Origin: Pseudomonadota bacterium
Lineage (GTDB): Bacteria; Pseudomonadota; Alphaproteobacteria; Rhodobacterales; Rhodobacteraceae
Assembly: GCA_021779835.1 (NCBI GenBank)
Contig: JAJXZX010000001.1
Coordinates: 171,191-235,190, forward strand
Length of the DNA stretch: 64,000 nt
Direction of reading: 5' to 3'
Positions 36,786 through 45,804 of the stretch are shown piece by piece. A program made the translations under genes and the position numbers. How positions within the stretch are numbered: position 1 is the first letter of the stretch; the number at the start of each line of letters is the position of its first letter. The notes under the pieces are model-generated. The model saw nothing but the letters and a program-made list of their open reading frames with translations, was not told where the DNA came from and searched no databases.

Positions 36786-37374
36786 TGCGGTCGCCAAACT
36801 GCAAGCCTCTTTGGGGCGCCCGTTGGGCGCCTCTTCCGATTTCGACCTGAACCCAGAGTATCAGCCGCCCGCCGGACGGATCTTGCGTCCGGCGGCGGTT
36901 CTGGTGCCGCTGTGGGTTAGGGGCGACGTTATTCGGGTGATCCTTACCAAGCGATCCTCGCGGCTCAAGCATCACCCCGGCCAAATCGCCTTTCCGGGCG
37001 GCAAGGTTGATGCCGAAGATGCCAGCGCCGAAGCTGCAGCCCTGCGCGAGTCGTGGGAAGAGATCGGCCTCAACCCCGGCGATGTAGAGGTGCTGGGCCA
37101 ACTTCCGGCGCACGAGACGGTGACTAATTTCCGCGTAACCCCGGTTTTGGGCGTGATCCGCACTGAATTCGTCGCCCGTCGCGCCGATGGCGAGGTCGAA
37201 GAAATCTTCGATGTGCCGTTCTCTCATGTTACCAACCCGGCGCGTTTTGTGATCGAGCGACGGCGGTGGCGCGGCGACTGGCGGAACTACTACACGCTTC
37301 CCTATGGTCCCTATTACATCTGGGGCGCAACCGCGCGCATCCTGCACGCCTTGGCGCAAAGGGTCGTAGAATGA
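36772..37374 (+). CDS. CoA pyrophosphatase-like Nudix hydrolase
   Basis: A 200-residue Nudix protein whose box is FPGGKVDAEDASAEAAALRESWEEIGLNPGDVE near residues 71-104, with the RESWEEIG core. The preceding VILTKRSSRLKHHPGQIAFPGG fits NUDIX enzymes of the YeaB/CoA-diphosphatase branch that hydrolyse CoA derivatives or ADP-sugars. The GTG start lies 14 bases inside hslO, and the stop overlaps the CCA enzyme start in ATGA, so the three genes are likely co-transcribed. Confidence 0.88.
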   Translation: MDAHNAVAKLQASLGRPLGASSDFDLNPEYQPPAGRILRPAAVLVPLWVRGDVIRVILTKRSSRLKHHPGQIAFPGGKVDAEDASAEAAALRESWEEIGLNPGDVEVLGQLPAHETVTNFRVTPVLGVIRTEFVARRADGEVEEIFDVPFSHVTNPARFVIERRRWRGDWRNYYTLPYGPYYIWGATARILHALAQRVVE

Positions 37375-38513
37375 AGGTATCAGGCGATTGGATGACCCGC
37401 GTCGAGACGCAAGCCGTTTGCCGTGCGCTGACGGATTCGGGTCACCGGGCTTGGTTTGTTGGTGGTTGCGTGCGCAATGCGCTTCTTGGCGAGGCGGTCG
37501 CGGACGTCGACATCGCAACTGACGCCGTTCCAGCCAGCGTGATTGAGATTGCACAGAATGCGGGCCTGCGGTCTGTCCCGACTGGCATCGACCACGGCAC
37601 CATTACGGTCATTTCCGGGGGGGTGCCGTTCGAGGTTACGACCCTGCGGCGCGACGTTGAAACCTTTGGCCGCCACGCCACCGTCGCATTCTCGACTGAC
37701 CTGACAGAGGACGCAGCGCGGCGTGATTTCACCATGAACGCCCTCTATGCCACACCCGATGGGGCGGTTCTGGACCCGCTTGGTGGTCTTCAGGATCTTA
37801 CGGCGCGGCGCGTGCGGTTTGTTGGCGACGCCGACGCGCGCATAGCCGAGGACTATCTTCGCATCCTGCGATTTTTCCGATTTTACGCGTGGTATGGCGA
37901 TCCTGATGCAGGGTTGGACGCCGACGGACTTGCCGCCTGTGCCGCAAATGCCGACGGAATCAATACCCTGTCACGGGAACGGGTGGGTGCAGAAATGCGC
38001 AAACTGCTTTCCGCCAACGACCCGGCGCCAGCGGTTGCGGCGATGGCGCAAGCGGGCGTGTTGGCGCATGTGCTGCCCGGCGCTGATACCAAGGCTCTAC
38101 CGGTTCTGGTGCATTTGGAGGTGGGTCGCCGCCCGCACTGGTTGCGACGTCTCGCGGCGCTGAGTGCTGGCGATTGCGCGACGGGTCTGCGCCTATCCCG
38201 CGCGGACGCGCAGCGGTTGGAGGTGACGGCGCGCGAGGCCCGCGATCAGCGCCGACCCGCCGAGCTTGGTTACAGGCATGGCTATGACATTGCCGCCGAC
38301 ATCGTCCTCGTGCGCTCCGCGTTGACGGAGGTGCCGCTGCAAGATGGCGCATTGGCCGCCATCTTGCGTGGTGCGGAGGCCAAGTTTCCCCTGCGCGCCG
38401 CAGATTTGATGCCCGCCTTCCAAGGATCGGCCCTTGGCGCGCGCCTTGCAGAGCGGGAGGCGCGGTGGATCGCCTCCGATTTCCACCTGACCCGCGAGGA
38501 GTTGTTGGCTTGA
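37371..38513 (+). CDS. CCA tRNA nucleotidyltransferase
   Basis: Class II nucleotidyltransferase of 380 residues that adds or repairs the 3'-CCA of tRNA, or a related poly(A) polymerase-type enzyme. The head has FVGGCVRNALLGEAVADVDIATDA with the catalytic aspartate pair, followed by the flexible RRD segment (AARRDFTMNALY) and GGLQDLTARRVRFVGDADARIAEDYLRILRF. The C-terminal body is shorter than in large enzymes. The start overlaps the Nudix stop. Confidence 0.92.
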   Translation: MKVSGDWMTRVETQAVCRALTDSGHRAWFVGGCVRNALLGEAVADVDIATDAVPASVIEIAQNAGLRSVPTGIDHGTITVISGGVPFEVTTLRRDVETFGRHATVAFSTDLTEDAARRDFTMNALYATPDGAVLDPLGGLQDLTARRVRFVGDADARIAEDYLRILRFFRFYAWYGDPDAGLDADGLAACAANADGINTLSRERVGAEMRKLLSANDPAPAVAAMAQAGVLAHVLPGADTKALPVLVHLEVGRRPHWLRRLAALSAGDCATGLRLSRADAQRLEVTAREARDQRRPAELGYRHGYDIAADIVLVRSALTEVPLQDGALAAILRGAEAKFPLRAADLMPAFQGSALGARLAEREARWIASDFHLTREELLA

Positions 38514-38567
38514 CCCCGCAACGCGACGAAGCCTAACAAGGTCGGCCACCACACCCGAGTGACCCCA

Positions 38568-39164
38568 ATGACAACCGAGGCCTTTTTCACGCTTCTTACC
38601 CTCGCGCTGGCTGCGGCCTGGACGCCGGGGCCGAACAACGCGCTGCTTGCGACCTCCGGCATCAGCTTTGGCCTGCGCCGGACAGTTCCTCACATCCTCG
38701 GCGTGGCGCTGGGCTTTCCGGTGATGGTGTTCCTTGTCGGCATGTTTCTGGGCGTCCTGTTTCAGACCAGCGTTCTGCTGCAAGAGGTCCTGCGCTACGG
38801 CGGCGCGGCCATGTTGCTGTGGGTTGCGTGGAAGATTGCGACCGCGGGCGGTATTGGAAGCGGAAAAGGTCGCACCCGTCCGTTCTATTTTCACGAAGCA
38901 GCGGCATTTCAATGGATTAACCCCAAGGGCTGGGTGATGGCAATTTCGCTGACAGCGCAATTCGTCAACCCGGCGCGACCGATCCAAACCGCGCTGATCG
39001 TTACGGCGGTGTTTTTCGGCGTTGGCGTCACCTCCGCGTTGGGATGGGCGGCCGGAGGCGTTGTTCTGCGTCGCTTCCTGTCGACCGGAAACGGGTTGAA
39101 GGCCTTCAACATCGCGATGGGCGTGTTGATCGCTCTTGGCGTGGTCGTTCTTTTCCGCCACTGA
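38568..39164 (+). CDS. LysE family translocator
   Basis: Membrane exporter of amino acids or related small solutes, about 198 residues from the ATG at 38568 (a GTG at 38559 is also in frame). Six hydrophobic segments are visible, beginning with TEAFFTLLTLALAAAWTPGPNNALL, where the PGPNN motif is the LysE/RhtB signature. Others follow at HILGVALGFPVMVFLVGMFLGV and the C-terminal FNIAMGVLIALGVVVLF. Export substrate cannot be told from sequence. Confidence 0.88.
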   Translation: MTTEAFFTLLTLALAAAWTPGPNNALLATSGISFGLRRTVPHILGVALGFPVMVFLVGMFLGVLFQTSVLLQEVLRYGGAAMLLWVAWKIATAGGIGSGKGRTRPFYFHEAAAFQWINPKGWVMAISLTAQFVNPARPIQTALIVTAVFFGVGVTSALGWAAGGVVLRRFLSTGNGLKAFNIAMGVLIALGVVVLFRH

Positions 39165-39252
39165 CTATCGGCCATGAGGACAACTTGGGCTGTGATTGAC
39201 GCGGTTCGGCGCTATATCCAAGCCTCAGGGTGAGATGCCCGGCGTTCACAGA

Positions 39253-39268
39253 CGTCACGATGGTGACG
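39253..39268. repeat. Inverted repeat upstream of the ABC transporter
   Basis: CGTCAC (39253-39258) and GTGACG (39263-39268) pair around a GATG loop, 15 bases before the ABC transporter start. It may be an operator or a leader hairpin. Confidence 0.35.
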
Positions 39269-39282
39269 GAAAAGGCAAATAG

Positions 39283-41115
39283 ATGAAGCTTGGAGCCATG
39301 ATCGACGCGTTTCGTCCTGCCGACGGTCCGCCACCGCACCGGCTTGGCGCGTTTTTTCTTTGGTGCCTGTCCGGCGCGTGGCCAGCACTGACGCTCGCGA
39401 GCGTCGTTTCGGCTTTGGCCGGAACGTTCGAGGTCATCTCTGCCGTCATGCTTGGCAAGGTGATTGATGTCGCTCAAGCCTCGCCTCCGGCCGAGGTGTT
39501 TTCGCGCAATGCCGTTCTGCTGATCGGCTTTCTGTTGTTCTACGTCGTTCTGCGTCCGCTGGTTACCGGGCTCAACTCTGCCACCGTTTCGATGATCATT
39601 CAGCCAAACGTGTTGCCCCTGACGCTGTCGCGCCTGCATCGCTGGACGTTGGGCCAATCCATCACGTTTTTCGACAACGATTTCGCCGGACGCATTGCCC
39701 AAAAGCAAATGCAGGCGGCGCGCGCCATTACGGATGTGACGACCGAGGCGATCAACGCGGTCGTGTTTGCGGCCACTTCGGTTATCGGCTCGATCTTCTT
39801 CCTGCTTGCCATCGACTACCGGATCGCATTGGGCCTGACGATCTGGATGCTTGGCTACGCCCTGCTCATCAAGCTCTACCTTCCCGAGATTCGCGACAAA
39901 TCCGCCAAACGCGCTGGGGCGCGTGCAATGGTGACAGGGCAGGTGGTGGACACCATCACCAACATCAAAACCGTAAAGCTTTTTGCCCACGACGCATTCG
40001 AGGACCGCGCCGCCTTGACCGCCATGGAGGGCTTTCGCGAGCGCGCGTTGGAGTTTGGACGGGTTTCCGCCTTCTTCCGTTTTGCGCTGATGACGCTCGC
40101 CGGGATTCTGCCGGTGCTTTTGGTCGGTATGGCGCTATTCCTGTGGAGCAGGGGCGCCGCCACCACCGGCGATATCGTCGCCGCGGGTGCCATCTCGCTG
40201 CGCATCGCGCAAATGAGCGGATGGGTCTCGATGACGCTGATGAGCATCTGGGGCTCGATTGGCGAGGCAGAGGACGGGATGAACACCCTTGCCGCCGCGC
40301 ATACGCTGACCGATGCGCTGCACGCGGTTCGGTTGACCCGCGTTGGCGGAGATGTTGTCTTTGACAACCTCAGCTTTGCCTATGGGCGGCGCACCGGTGG
40401 TGTCGAGGGCATAAATCTGCACATCAAGCCCGGTGAAAAGATCGGGATTGTCGGCGCTTCTGGCGCGGGTAAATCGACACTCGTGGCCCTGCTGCTACGG
40501 CTCTACGACGCGGAAACCGGACGCATTCTGATTGACGGACAGGATGTTCGCGAAGTGACGCAGGAAAGCCTGCGGCGGCAGATCGCGATGGTCACGCAGG
40601 AAACCGCGATGTTCAACCGGTCGGCGCGGGCGAATATCCTTTACGGTCGCCCAGACGCCACGGAGGATGAGGTGATCGCGGCTGCCAAGAAGGCGGAGGC
40701 GCATGAGTTTATCTTGGGCATGGCCGACCATATGGGCCGCAAGGGTTACGATGCGTATCTTGGCGAGCGTGGCGTGAAATTATCGGGCGGGCAGCGGCAG
40801 CGTATCGCTTTGGCGCGTGCTTTCCTGAAAGACGCGCCGATTCTGGTGCTGGATGAGGCGACCTCTGCTCTCGACAGCGAGGTTGAGGCGTCGATCCAAT
40901 CCGCGCTTGGACGCGTGATGGAGGATAAGACGGTGCTTGCCATTGCACACCGGCTTTCCACCATCGCGGAAATGGATCGCATTGTTGTTTTGGATGGTGG
41001 CCACATCGTCGAAGAGGGCTCTCACGACATGCTTTTGGCGAGTCGCGGGCGTTACTGGCGCTATTGGACCCGGCAGTCGGGCGGGTTTCTGGGCACGGAA
41101 GAGGCTGCTGAATGA
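39283..41115 (+). CDS. ABC transporter, fused permease and ATP-binding protein
   Basis: A type I exporter half-transporter of 610 residues. The permease occupies residues about 1-340 with hydrophobic helices including LTLASVVSALAGTFEVISAVMLG, VLLIGFLLFYVVLRPLV and AVVFAATSVIGSIFFLLAIDYRIALG. The nucleotide-binding domain has Walker A GASGAGKST near residues 389-397, signature LSGGQRQRIALARAF and Walker B ILVLDEATSALDS. It probably works as a homodimer; substrate is unknown. It overlaps the RNA methyltransferase gene by four bases. Confidence 0.93.
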   Translation: MKLGAMIDAFRPADGPPPHRLGAFFLWCLSGAWPALTLASVVSALAGTFEVISAVMLGKVIDVAQASPPAEVFSRNAVLLIGFLLFYVVLRPLVTGLNSATVSMIIQPNVLPLTLSRLHRWTLGQSITFFDNDFAGRIAQKQMQAARAITDVTTEAINAVVFAATSVIGSIFFLLAIDYRIALGLTIWMLGYALLIKLYLPEIRDKSAKRAGARAMVTGQVVDTITNIKTVKLFAHDAFEDRAALTAMEGFRERALEFGRVSAFFRFALMTLAGILPVLLVGMALFLWSRGAATTGDIVAAGAISLRIAQMSGWVSMTLMSIWGSIGEAEDGMNTLAAAHTLTDALHAVRLTRVGGDVVFDNLSFAYGRRTGGVEGINLHIKPGEKIGIVGASGAGKSTLVALLLRLYDAETGRILIDGQDVREVTQESLRRQIAMVTQETAMFNRSARANILYGRPDATEDEVIAAAKKAEAHEFILGMADHMGRKGYDAYLGERGVKLSGGQRQRIALARAFLKDAPILVLDEATSALDSEVEASIQSALGRVMEDKTVLAIAHRLSTIAEMDRIVVLDGGHIVEEGSHDMLLASRGRYWRYWTRQSGGFLGTEEAAE

Positions 41116-42341
41116 AAGTGACGATCGAACGATTGGGCCATCTTGGCGACGGAATTGCGCCCGGTCCGATATTTGTGCCGCAGACCCTGCCCGGAGAAGT
41201 CGTCGAGGGGGACGTTGTGGGCAACGCCCTCCCGGCCCCCAAGATCATCACCCCTTCGGCAGATCGCGTGCGCGCGCCGTGCAGCCATTACCGCACCTGC
41301 GGCGGCTGCGGACTGCAACACGCGACCGACGGCTTTGTTGCCGCATGGAAGGCGGAGGTGGTGCGTGCCGCGTTGCTTGGTCAGGGCCTGGAGGCGCCGA
41401 TGCGCCCGATTTCCACGTCCCCAGAACGCTCGCGGCGCCGCGCAGCGCTTGCGGGCCGCCGGACAAAGAAGGGCGTCATTCTCGGATTCCATGGTCGGGC
41501 CTCGGATACGGTGGTGTCCGTGCCGGAATGTCACCTGCTTCACCCCGATCTGATCGCCGCTTTTCCCGCGCTTGAGGCATTTGTTCTCGCGGGGGCAACG
41601 CGGAAAAGTGAAGTGACGCTGACGGTGACGAAATCCGAATCCGGCATTGATGTCGCGGTTACGGGCGGCAAGCCGCTCGATTCCGCGTTACAGCGGGAAC
41701 TTGGCGGGCTGATCGAGGCGTCAGGATTCGCGCGACTCACCTGGGATGGCGAACAGGTCGCCCTGCGCGCGCCGCCCTATCAACGGTTCGGTCGGGCGCT
41801 GGTCACGCCTCCGCCGGGCGCCTTTTTGCAGGCGACGGTAGAAGGAGAGGCCGCCTTGCTGGCCGCCGTGGCAGAGGCACTGGGTGATTCGCGCAGTGTC
41901 GTAGACCTGTTTGCCGGATGCGGCACCTTCAGCCTGCCGGTTTCCGAACGGGCAGAGGTTCACGCGGTTGAGGGCGAATCCGCCATGCTTGCCGCGCTGG
42001 ATCGCGGATGGCGGGGCGCTTCGGGCCTAAAGCGGGTAACGACCGAAACGCGCGACCTGTTTCGACGCCCGCTTCTGGCTGACGAACTGGCGCGGTTTGA
42101 TGCCGCGGTGATCGACCCGCCGCGCGCCGGGGCAGAGGCGCAGATCTGTGAACTTGCTCGCTCCACCATCCCGGTCATCGCGATGGTTTCGTGCAACCCG
42201 GTGACATTTGCCCGCGATGCCCGCGCCCTGGTTAACGCGGGATACCAGCTGGAATGGGTGCAACCGGTCGATCAGTTCCGCTGGTCGCCGCATGTCGAAA
42301 TCGCCAGCCGGTTTTCCCGTCGCACGTTGCCGCGAAATTAG
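41112..42341 (+). CDS. RNA (uracil-5-)-methyltransferase, RlmD/TrmA-like
   Basis: A 409-residue SAM-dependent methyltransferase of the uridine-C5 family acting on rRNA or tRNA. The N-terminal TRAM-like part begins VTIERLGHLGDGIAPG, an iron-sulfur type Cys set is present (CSHYRTCGGCGLQ), and the catalytic domain contains VVDLFAGCGTFSLPVSERAEVHAVEG and the active-site Cys in MVSCNPVTFARDARAL near residue 360. The exact target nucleotide is not visible. Its ATG overlaps the ABC transporter stop. Confidence 0.92.
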   Translation: MKVTIERLGHLGDGIAPGPIFVPQTLPGEVVEGDVVGNALPAPKIITPSADRVRAPCSHYRTCGGCGLQHATDGFVAAWKAEVVRAALLGQGLEAPMRPISTSPERSRRRAALAGRRTKKGVILGFHGRASDTVVSVPECHLLHPDLIAAFPALEAFVLAGATRKSEVTLTVTKSESGIDVAVTGGKPLDSALQRELGGLIEASGFARLTWDGEQVALRAPPYQRFGRALVTPPPGAFLQATVEGEAALLAAVAEALGDSRSVVDLFAGCGTFSLPVSERAEVHAVEGESAMLAALDRGWRGASGLKRVTTETRDLFRRPLLADELARFDAAVIDPPRAGAEAQICELARSTIPVIAMVSCNPVTFARDARALVNAGYQLEWVQPVDQFRWSPHVEIASRFSRRTLPRN

Positions 42342-42442
42342 CACACGGCGCCGGTCTTTGCGTGCGGTGCCACTGGCCAATCGATAGCCAATTCAAGTAT
42401 TGTCCGCCAAACGCCCGTCAGAGGCATCAGGCAGGATCAAAC

Positions 42443-42937
42443 ATGCGAGCGGTACGATTTCTTATATTGATGGTGCTGGCCGTCGGCATAGCGTCATGTG
42501 GGCATAACAAGTTCAAGACCTACACCGGTCCGGAAGTGACCCAGATACAGGTCTATAAATCACGCAGAATCATGTATTTAATGCACGATCACACGCTGCT
42601 TGCCTCGTATCGAATATACTTGGGCAAAAATCCGACAGGCGCAAAGCACGTTGAAGGCGACGGAAAGACGCCGGAAGGCCTGTATTATATCAACCGCCGC
42701 AACCCGCAGAGCAGCTTTCACCTGTCCTTGGGTATTTCGTACCCGAACGACAAGGATAAGGCCGCCGCCGAGGCCGCCGGAGAGTCGCCCGGAGGCGATA
42801 TCTTCATTCATGGGCAGGCCCGTCGCGCCACGCGAAGCAGCGATTGGACGGCAGGCTGCATTGCTGTGCCTAACAAAGACATCGAAGATATCTATGCGAT
42901 GGTCCGCGACGGAACGCCGATATTCCTGATGCCGTGA
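42443..42937 (+). CDS. L,D-transpeptidase family (YkuD) lipoprotein
   Basis: A 164-residue envelope protein with a signal ending in SCGHN (lipobox-like VGIASC, Cys near residue 16), so probably lipid-anchored. The YkuD catalytic domain contains IFIHGQARRATRSSDWTAGCIAV with the catalytic His and Cys (GCIAV), as in enzymes that make 3-3 peptidoglycan crosslinks or attach lipoproteins. The ATG at 42443 begins MRAVRFLILMVLAVG. It heads a small envelope cluster with a second YkuD protein at 43642-44241. Confidence 0.86.
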   Translation: MRAVRFLILMVLAVGIASCGHNKFKTYTGPEVTQIQVYKSRRIMYLMHDHTLLASYRIYLGKNPTGAKHVEGDGKTPEGLYYINRRNPQSSFHLSLGISYPNDKDKAAAEAAGESPGGDIFIHGQARRATRSSDWTAGCIAVPNKDIEDIYAMVRDGTPIFLMP

Positions 42938-42958
42938 CGCGACGTGGCGCGGGCGACC

Positions 42959-43471
42959 TCAGTCGCCCGTAACCATCGTCCACCAGATCTTGCCGTTGCT
43001 TTCCTGATACCACGCAAAGCCCATATTGGTTGCTTTAGGGTCAAGAATCACAGAGCGCGTGTCCGGTTTGGCCATCCAAGCCGCAAGCGTCTGCATCTCT
43101 GTCTCGTAGGTTTCAGAGATATTTTCGCCGAGCATCGATCCCGGATAGCCGGTGCGCTTCACGCGATCGATCGGCGAGGAACCGTCAGAGCCAAAGTGCC
43201 ACGGGCGGTTTTGCACGGACATGTCGCGCGAATGCGTGGCCGCCGCAGCGGTCAGATCGGCATTAAGCTGCAACGGAGCCTCGTGCGCCGCGCCGCGCAA
43301 CGTGTTGACGTTGTCCAGCACACGATAGTCGATCTTGGCCGTGTCGGACGGTCTGATCGTATAAACCTCGGGCAACGGCTTTCCGTCGGCTCCAATCTGC
43401 TGCACGTGAGGCTGCGAACAAGCAGCCAGCGCAAGGGTCGACGAAAGTACAACGACGAATAAGCGATTCAT
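42959..43471 (-). CDS. CAP (SCP/PR1-like) domain lipoprotein
   Basis: A 170-residue exported protein with a signal ending ALAACSQPH (lipobox LAAC, Cys near residue 18). The mature part has a CAP-type fold: THSRDMSVQNRPWHFGSDGSS with the conserved His, followed by ENISETYETEMQTLAAWMAK and the last strand VTGD. Bacterial CAP proteins are often secreted and of unknown function. It is convergent with the YkuD gene before it and 20 bases away; the next gene, another YkuD protein, is on the other strand. Confidence 0.85.
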   Translation of the reverse strand: MNRLFVVVLSSTLALAACSQPHVQQIGADGKPLPEVYTIRPSDTAKIDYRVLDNVNTLRGAAHEAPLQLNADLTAAAATHSRDMSVQNRPWHFGSDGSSPIDRVKRTGYPGSMLGENISETYETEMQTLAAWMAKPDTRSVILDPKATNMGFAWYQESNGKIWWTMVTGD

Positions 43472-43641
43472 GTCTATGCTACCCCACTAGGACATTGCAT
43501 GGTCTTTACAGCCTCACGTCGCAGTGTTCAAACGCTACCAGCAGTGTAAACTGATGGATGACGCCTGTTTGAATTGAAGTCAGCCACGGCAAGGCCTAAC
43601 AATTTTCGTTACAGCCATACTTGACAGAAGGAGGCGCACCA

Positions 43642-44241
43642 ATGAGTGCCTGGGATTCTGAAAAATTTAGCCGCCGAACGTTTCTTGGAACCGCGGCGGC
43701 GGTGCTGGGTGCCATGGCGGCACCTGCATGGGCGCAAGACAACTCCACTCAAATGGAGTCTGATGTGAATGGGGTTGTCCGCCGGAACATCTCAAGCTTC
43801 AGATCGCTGCGGTGGCAGGATCATTTCGCCAACACAAAGAACGGCGTGATTCTGGTTGATACGACATCGCGAGATTTGCATTTCTGGTCTGAAGATCAAA
43901 CGATCTACAAGCTTTACCCGACCTCCGTGCCGTTGTCGTCGGACCTTACCCGCAAAGGAAGGACCGAGATTATTCGCAAGGTAATGAACCCGTCGTGGTC
44001 GCCAACCCCGGCAATGAAAGCGCGCGATCCGGAATGGCCGGATTATATCGGGCCCGGCCCGCTTAACCCACTTGGGACACGCGCGCTCTATCTGAGTTGG
44101 CAATATTACCGAATTCACGGAACACAAGACACCCGCAAGATCGGGCGCCGTTCGTCGAATGGGTGCATCGGGTTGTACAATGAGGACATCGAGGTGCTGT
44201 ATGATTTGACCAAAGTCGGCACACAGGTGTTGCTAATTTGA
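43642..44241 (+). CDS. L,D-transpeptidase family (YkuD) protein with Tat signal
   Basis: A 199-residue exported protein with a twin-arginine signal, SRRTFLGTAAAVLGAMAAPAWA, cleaved after an AWA site. The YkuD domain has HGTQDTRKIGRRSSNGCIGLYNEDIEVLYDL, where the His and the Cys of NGCIGL are catalytic. The ATG at 43642 is preceded by GGAGG (43631-43635); a TTG at 43621 in frame is less likely. Likely peptidoglycan L,D-transpeptidase. It is near a second YkuD protein and a CAP lipoprotein. Confidence 0.9.
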   Translation: MSAWDSEKFSRRTFLGTAAAVLGAMAAPAWAQDNSTQMESDVNGVVRRNISSFRSLRWQDHFANTKNGVILVDTTSRDLHFWSEDQTIYKLYPTSVPLSSDLTRKGRTEIIRKVMNPSWSPTPAMKARDPEWPDYIGPGPLNPLGTRALYLSWQYYRIHGTQDTRKIGRRSSNGCIGLYNEDIEVLYDLTKVGTQVLLI

Positions 44242-44389
44242 CGACACGATGGCGATCGTGCGTTAACGCCCCTGATGCCTCGTTGCATTTCCGCTTGGCA
44301 GATGGTTGAACAGCGCTACGAGGTACAGTCTTGGGTGCCCCCGCCGTCCTCTGAAAATTTCGGCCCGGGGCGAATTCTGGAGGTTTACT

Positions 44390-44578
44390 ATGAAGAAACT
44401 TGCGCTTGCAGCCGCTCTTTCGCTCGCCGCTACCAGCACGTTCGCTGGCAACCTGAAGCCGCCGGTTATGGAGGCTCCTGTTGCTGTTGCGAAGGCTCAA
44501 ACGTCGTCGTCGAGCAGCTACCTTGTTCCGCTCATCCTGCTCGTGGTTGTTGCCGCGGCTGTTGCTGCGAACAAGTGA
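44390..44578 (+). CDS. Short exported protein with C-terminal membrane helix, function unknown
   Basis: A 62-residue protein of no known family. The first 19 residues form a clear signal peptide (KKLALAAALSLAATSTFA, cleaved near AFAG). A short polar linker with five Ser residues follows and then a hydrophobic segment, YLVPLILLVVVAAAVAANK, at the very C-terminus. A GGAGG ribosome binding site (44379-44383) lies seven bases before the ATG, and a strong terminator 22 bases after the stop, so it is a short monocistronic mRNA, a pattern of an abundant small envelope protein. Role is unknown. Confidence 0.75.
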   Translation: MKKLALAAALSLAATSTFAGNLKPPVMEAPVAVAKAQTSSSSSYLVPLILLVVVAAAVAANK

Positions 44579-44600
44579 TCTGATCACACGTTGATCTGAA

Positions 44601-44632
44601 ACAGGCGGTGGTTTTCCACCGCCTGTTTTTTT
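44601..44632 (+). terminator. Strong rho-independent terminator after the short envelope protein
   Basis: A perfect 11-bp stem, ACAGGCGGTGG with CCACCGCCTGT (44601-44611 with 44616-44626), has a TTTT loop and is followed by a run of T. It is the best terminator in the window and ends the small gene at 44390-44578. Confidence 0.9.
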
Positions 44633-44653
44633 ATGTTCAGGCGCTGGGTGACG

Positions 44654-45739
44654 TCAGATCCAGCCCTTAAGATTGTCGACAATGATATCGGTCAGCGCTG
44701 CGATATGCGCGGCATCGTCGTTGAGGCAAGGGATATAGGTGAAGCTTTCACCGCCAGCATGCTCAAACGCCTCGCGAATTTCACCGTTGATTTCCTCAAG
44801 CGTCTCGATGCAATCGGCGGAAAATGCTGGGGCGATTACGGCAATGCGTTTCTTACCCTGCTGTGCAAGCTCCGCCACACGTTTGACGGTATAGGGTTTA
44901 AGCCACTCTTCCGGGCCAAAGACCGATTGGAATGTCGTCTCGATCATCCCTTTGTCCCAGCCAAGCCGCTCTCTCAACAGCCGCGTCGTCTTTTGGCACT
45001 GGCAGTGATAGGGGTCGCCAGAGGTCAGATACCGGATCGGCATGCCATGATAGGACGCGACAAGCAGGTCCGGCTTGACCTCCATCGCCGACCACGACCG
45101 CTCAACCGATTGCGCCAAAGCGTCAATGTATCCGGGCCGGTCGAAATATTCCGCCACTGTGCGGATAGCTGGCTGTCGCTTTTCCGAGGCCAACGCCTGA
45201 AAGAAGGCATCATTTGCGGTCGCAGACGTCGCGCCGGCGTAGTGGGGGTAGAGCGGGAAGAACAGGATCTTTTCACACCCCGCCTCGACCATCGCCCGCA
45301 CCGTTGACGCGGTAGAGGGGTTGCCGTAGCGCATGCAGAAATCGACCATCACATTGTCGCCAAACCGTTCGGACAACGTCGCGCGAAGCGCCGCAGTCTG
45401 GTCTTTGGTGATGGTCATCAGCGGGCTTTCACCCTTTTCGTGATTCCAGATCGTCTTGTAGTTTGCGCCGGAACTGAACGGACGTTTGGTCAAAATGATC
45501 AGCTGTAGAAGGGGTTGCCACTTCCAGCGCGGGTAATCGATCACGCGGCGATCTGACAAGAATTCGCTCAGATAGCGCCGCATCGACCAGTAGTCGTAGT
45601 TGTCGGGCGTCCCGAGGTTGGCGACCAGCACCCCGATTTTGGCGCGCTTCACCGGCGGGTGATCGGCGGGTGCCGCGGCCAGACGACCCTCGCCGGGCCG
45701 GACCGAGACCCCCGCATTGGTCAGCTTCGTATCCAGCAT
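44654..45739 (-). CDS. hemH: Ferrochelatase
   Basis: Inserts ferrous iron into protoporphyrin IX, the last step of haem synthesis; 361 residues from the ATG at 45739. The family segments VLVANLGTPDNYDYWSMRRYLSEFLSD, MRYGNPST, FPLYPHYAGATSATANDAF and VASYHGMPIRY with the conserved His are present, as is FSADCIETLEE. A TTG at 45808 would extend the protein into the upstream methyltransferase, but the ATG has a GGGG-type ribosome binding site. The protoporphyrinogen oxidase HemJ that supplies its substrate is at 14738. Confidence 0.95.
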   Translation of the reverse strand: MLDTKLTNAGVSVRPGEGRLAAAPADHPPVKRAKIGVLVANLGTPDNYDYWSMRRYLSEFLSDRRVIDYPRWKWQPLLQLIILTKRPFSSGANYKTIWNHEKGESPLMTITKDQTAALRATLSERFGDNVMVDFCMRYGNPSTASTVRAMVEAGCEKILFFPLYPHYAGATSATANDAFFQALASEKRQPAIRTVAEYFDRPGYIDALAQSVERSWSAMEVKPDLLVASYHGMPIRYLTSGDPYHCQCQKTTRLLRERLGWDKGMIETTFQSVFGPEEWLKPYTVKRVAELAQQGKKRIAVIAPAFSADCIETLEEINGEIREAFEHAGGESFTYIPCLNDDAAHIAALTDIIVDNLKGWI

Positions 45740-45804
45740 CGCGATCACCCCTTCGAATTCAAGTTTCAGCAGACTTACCCGAGATAGAGGGTTTTGAGTC
45801 CGGG

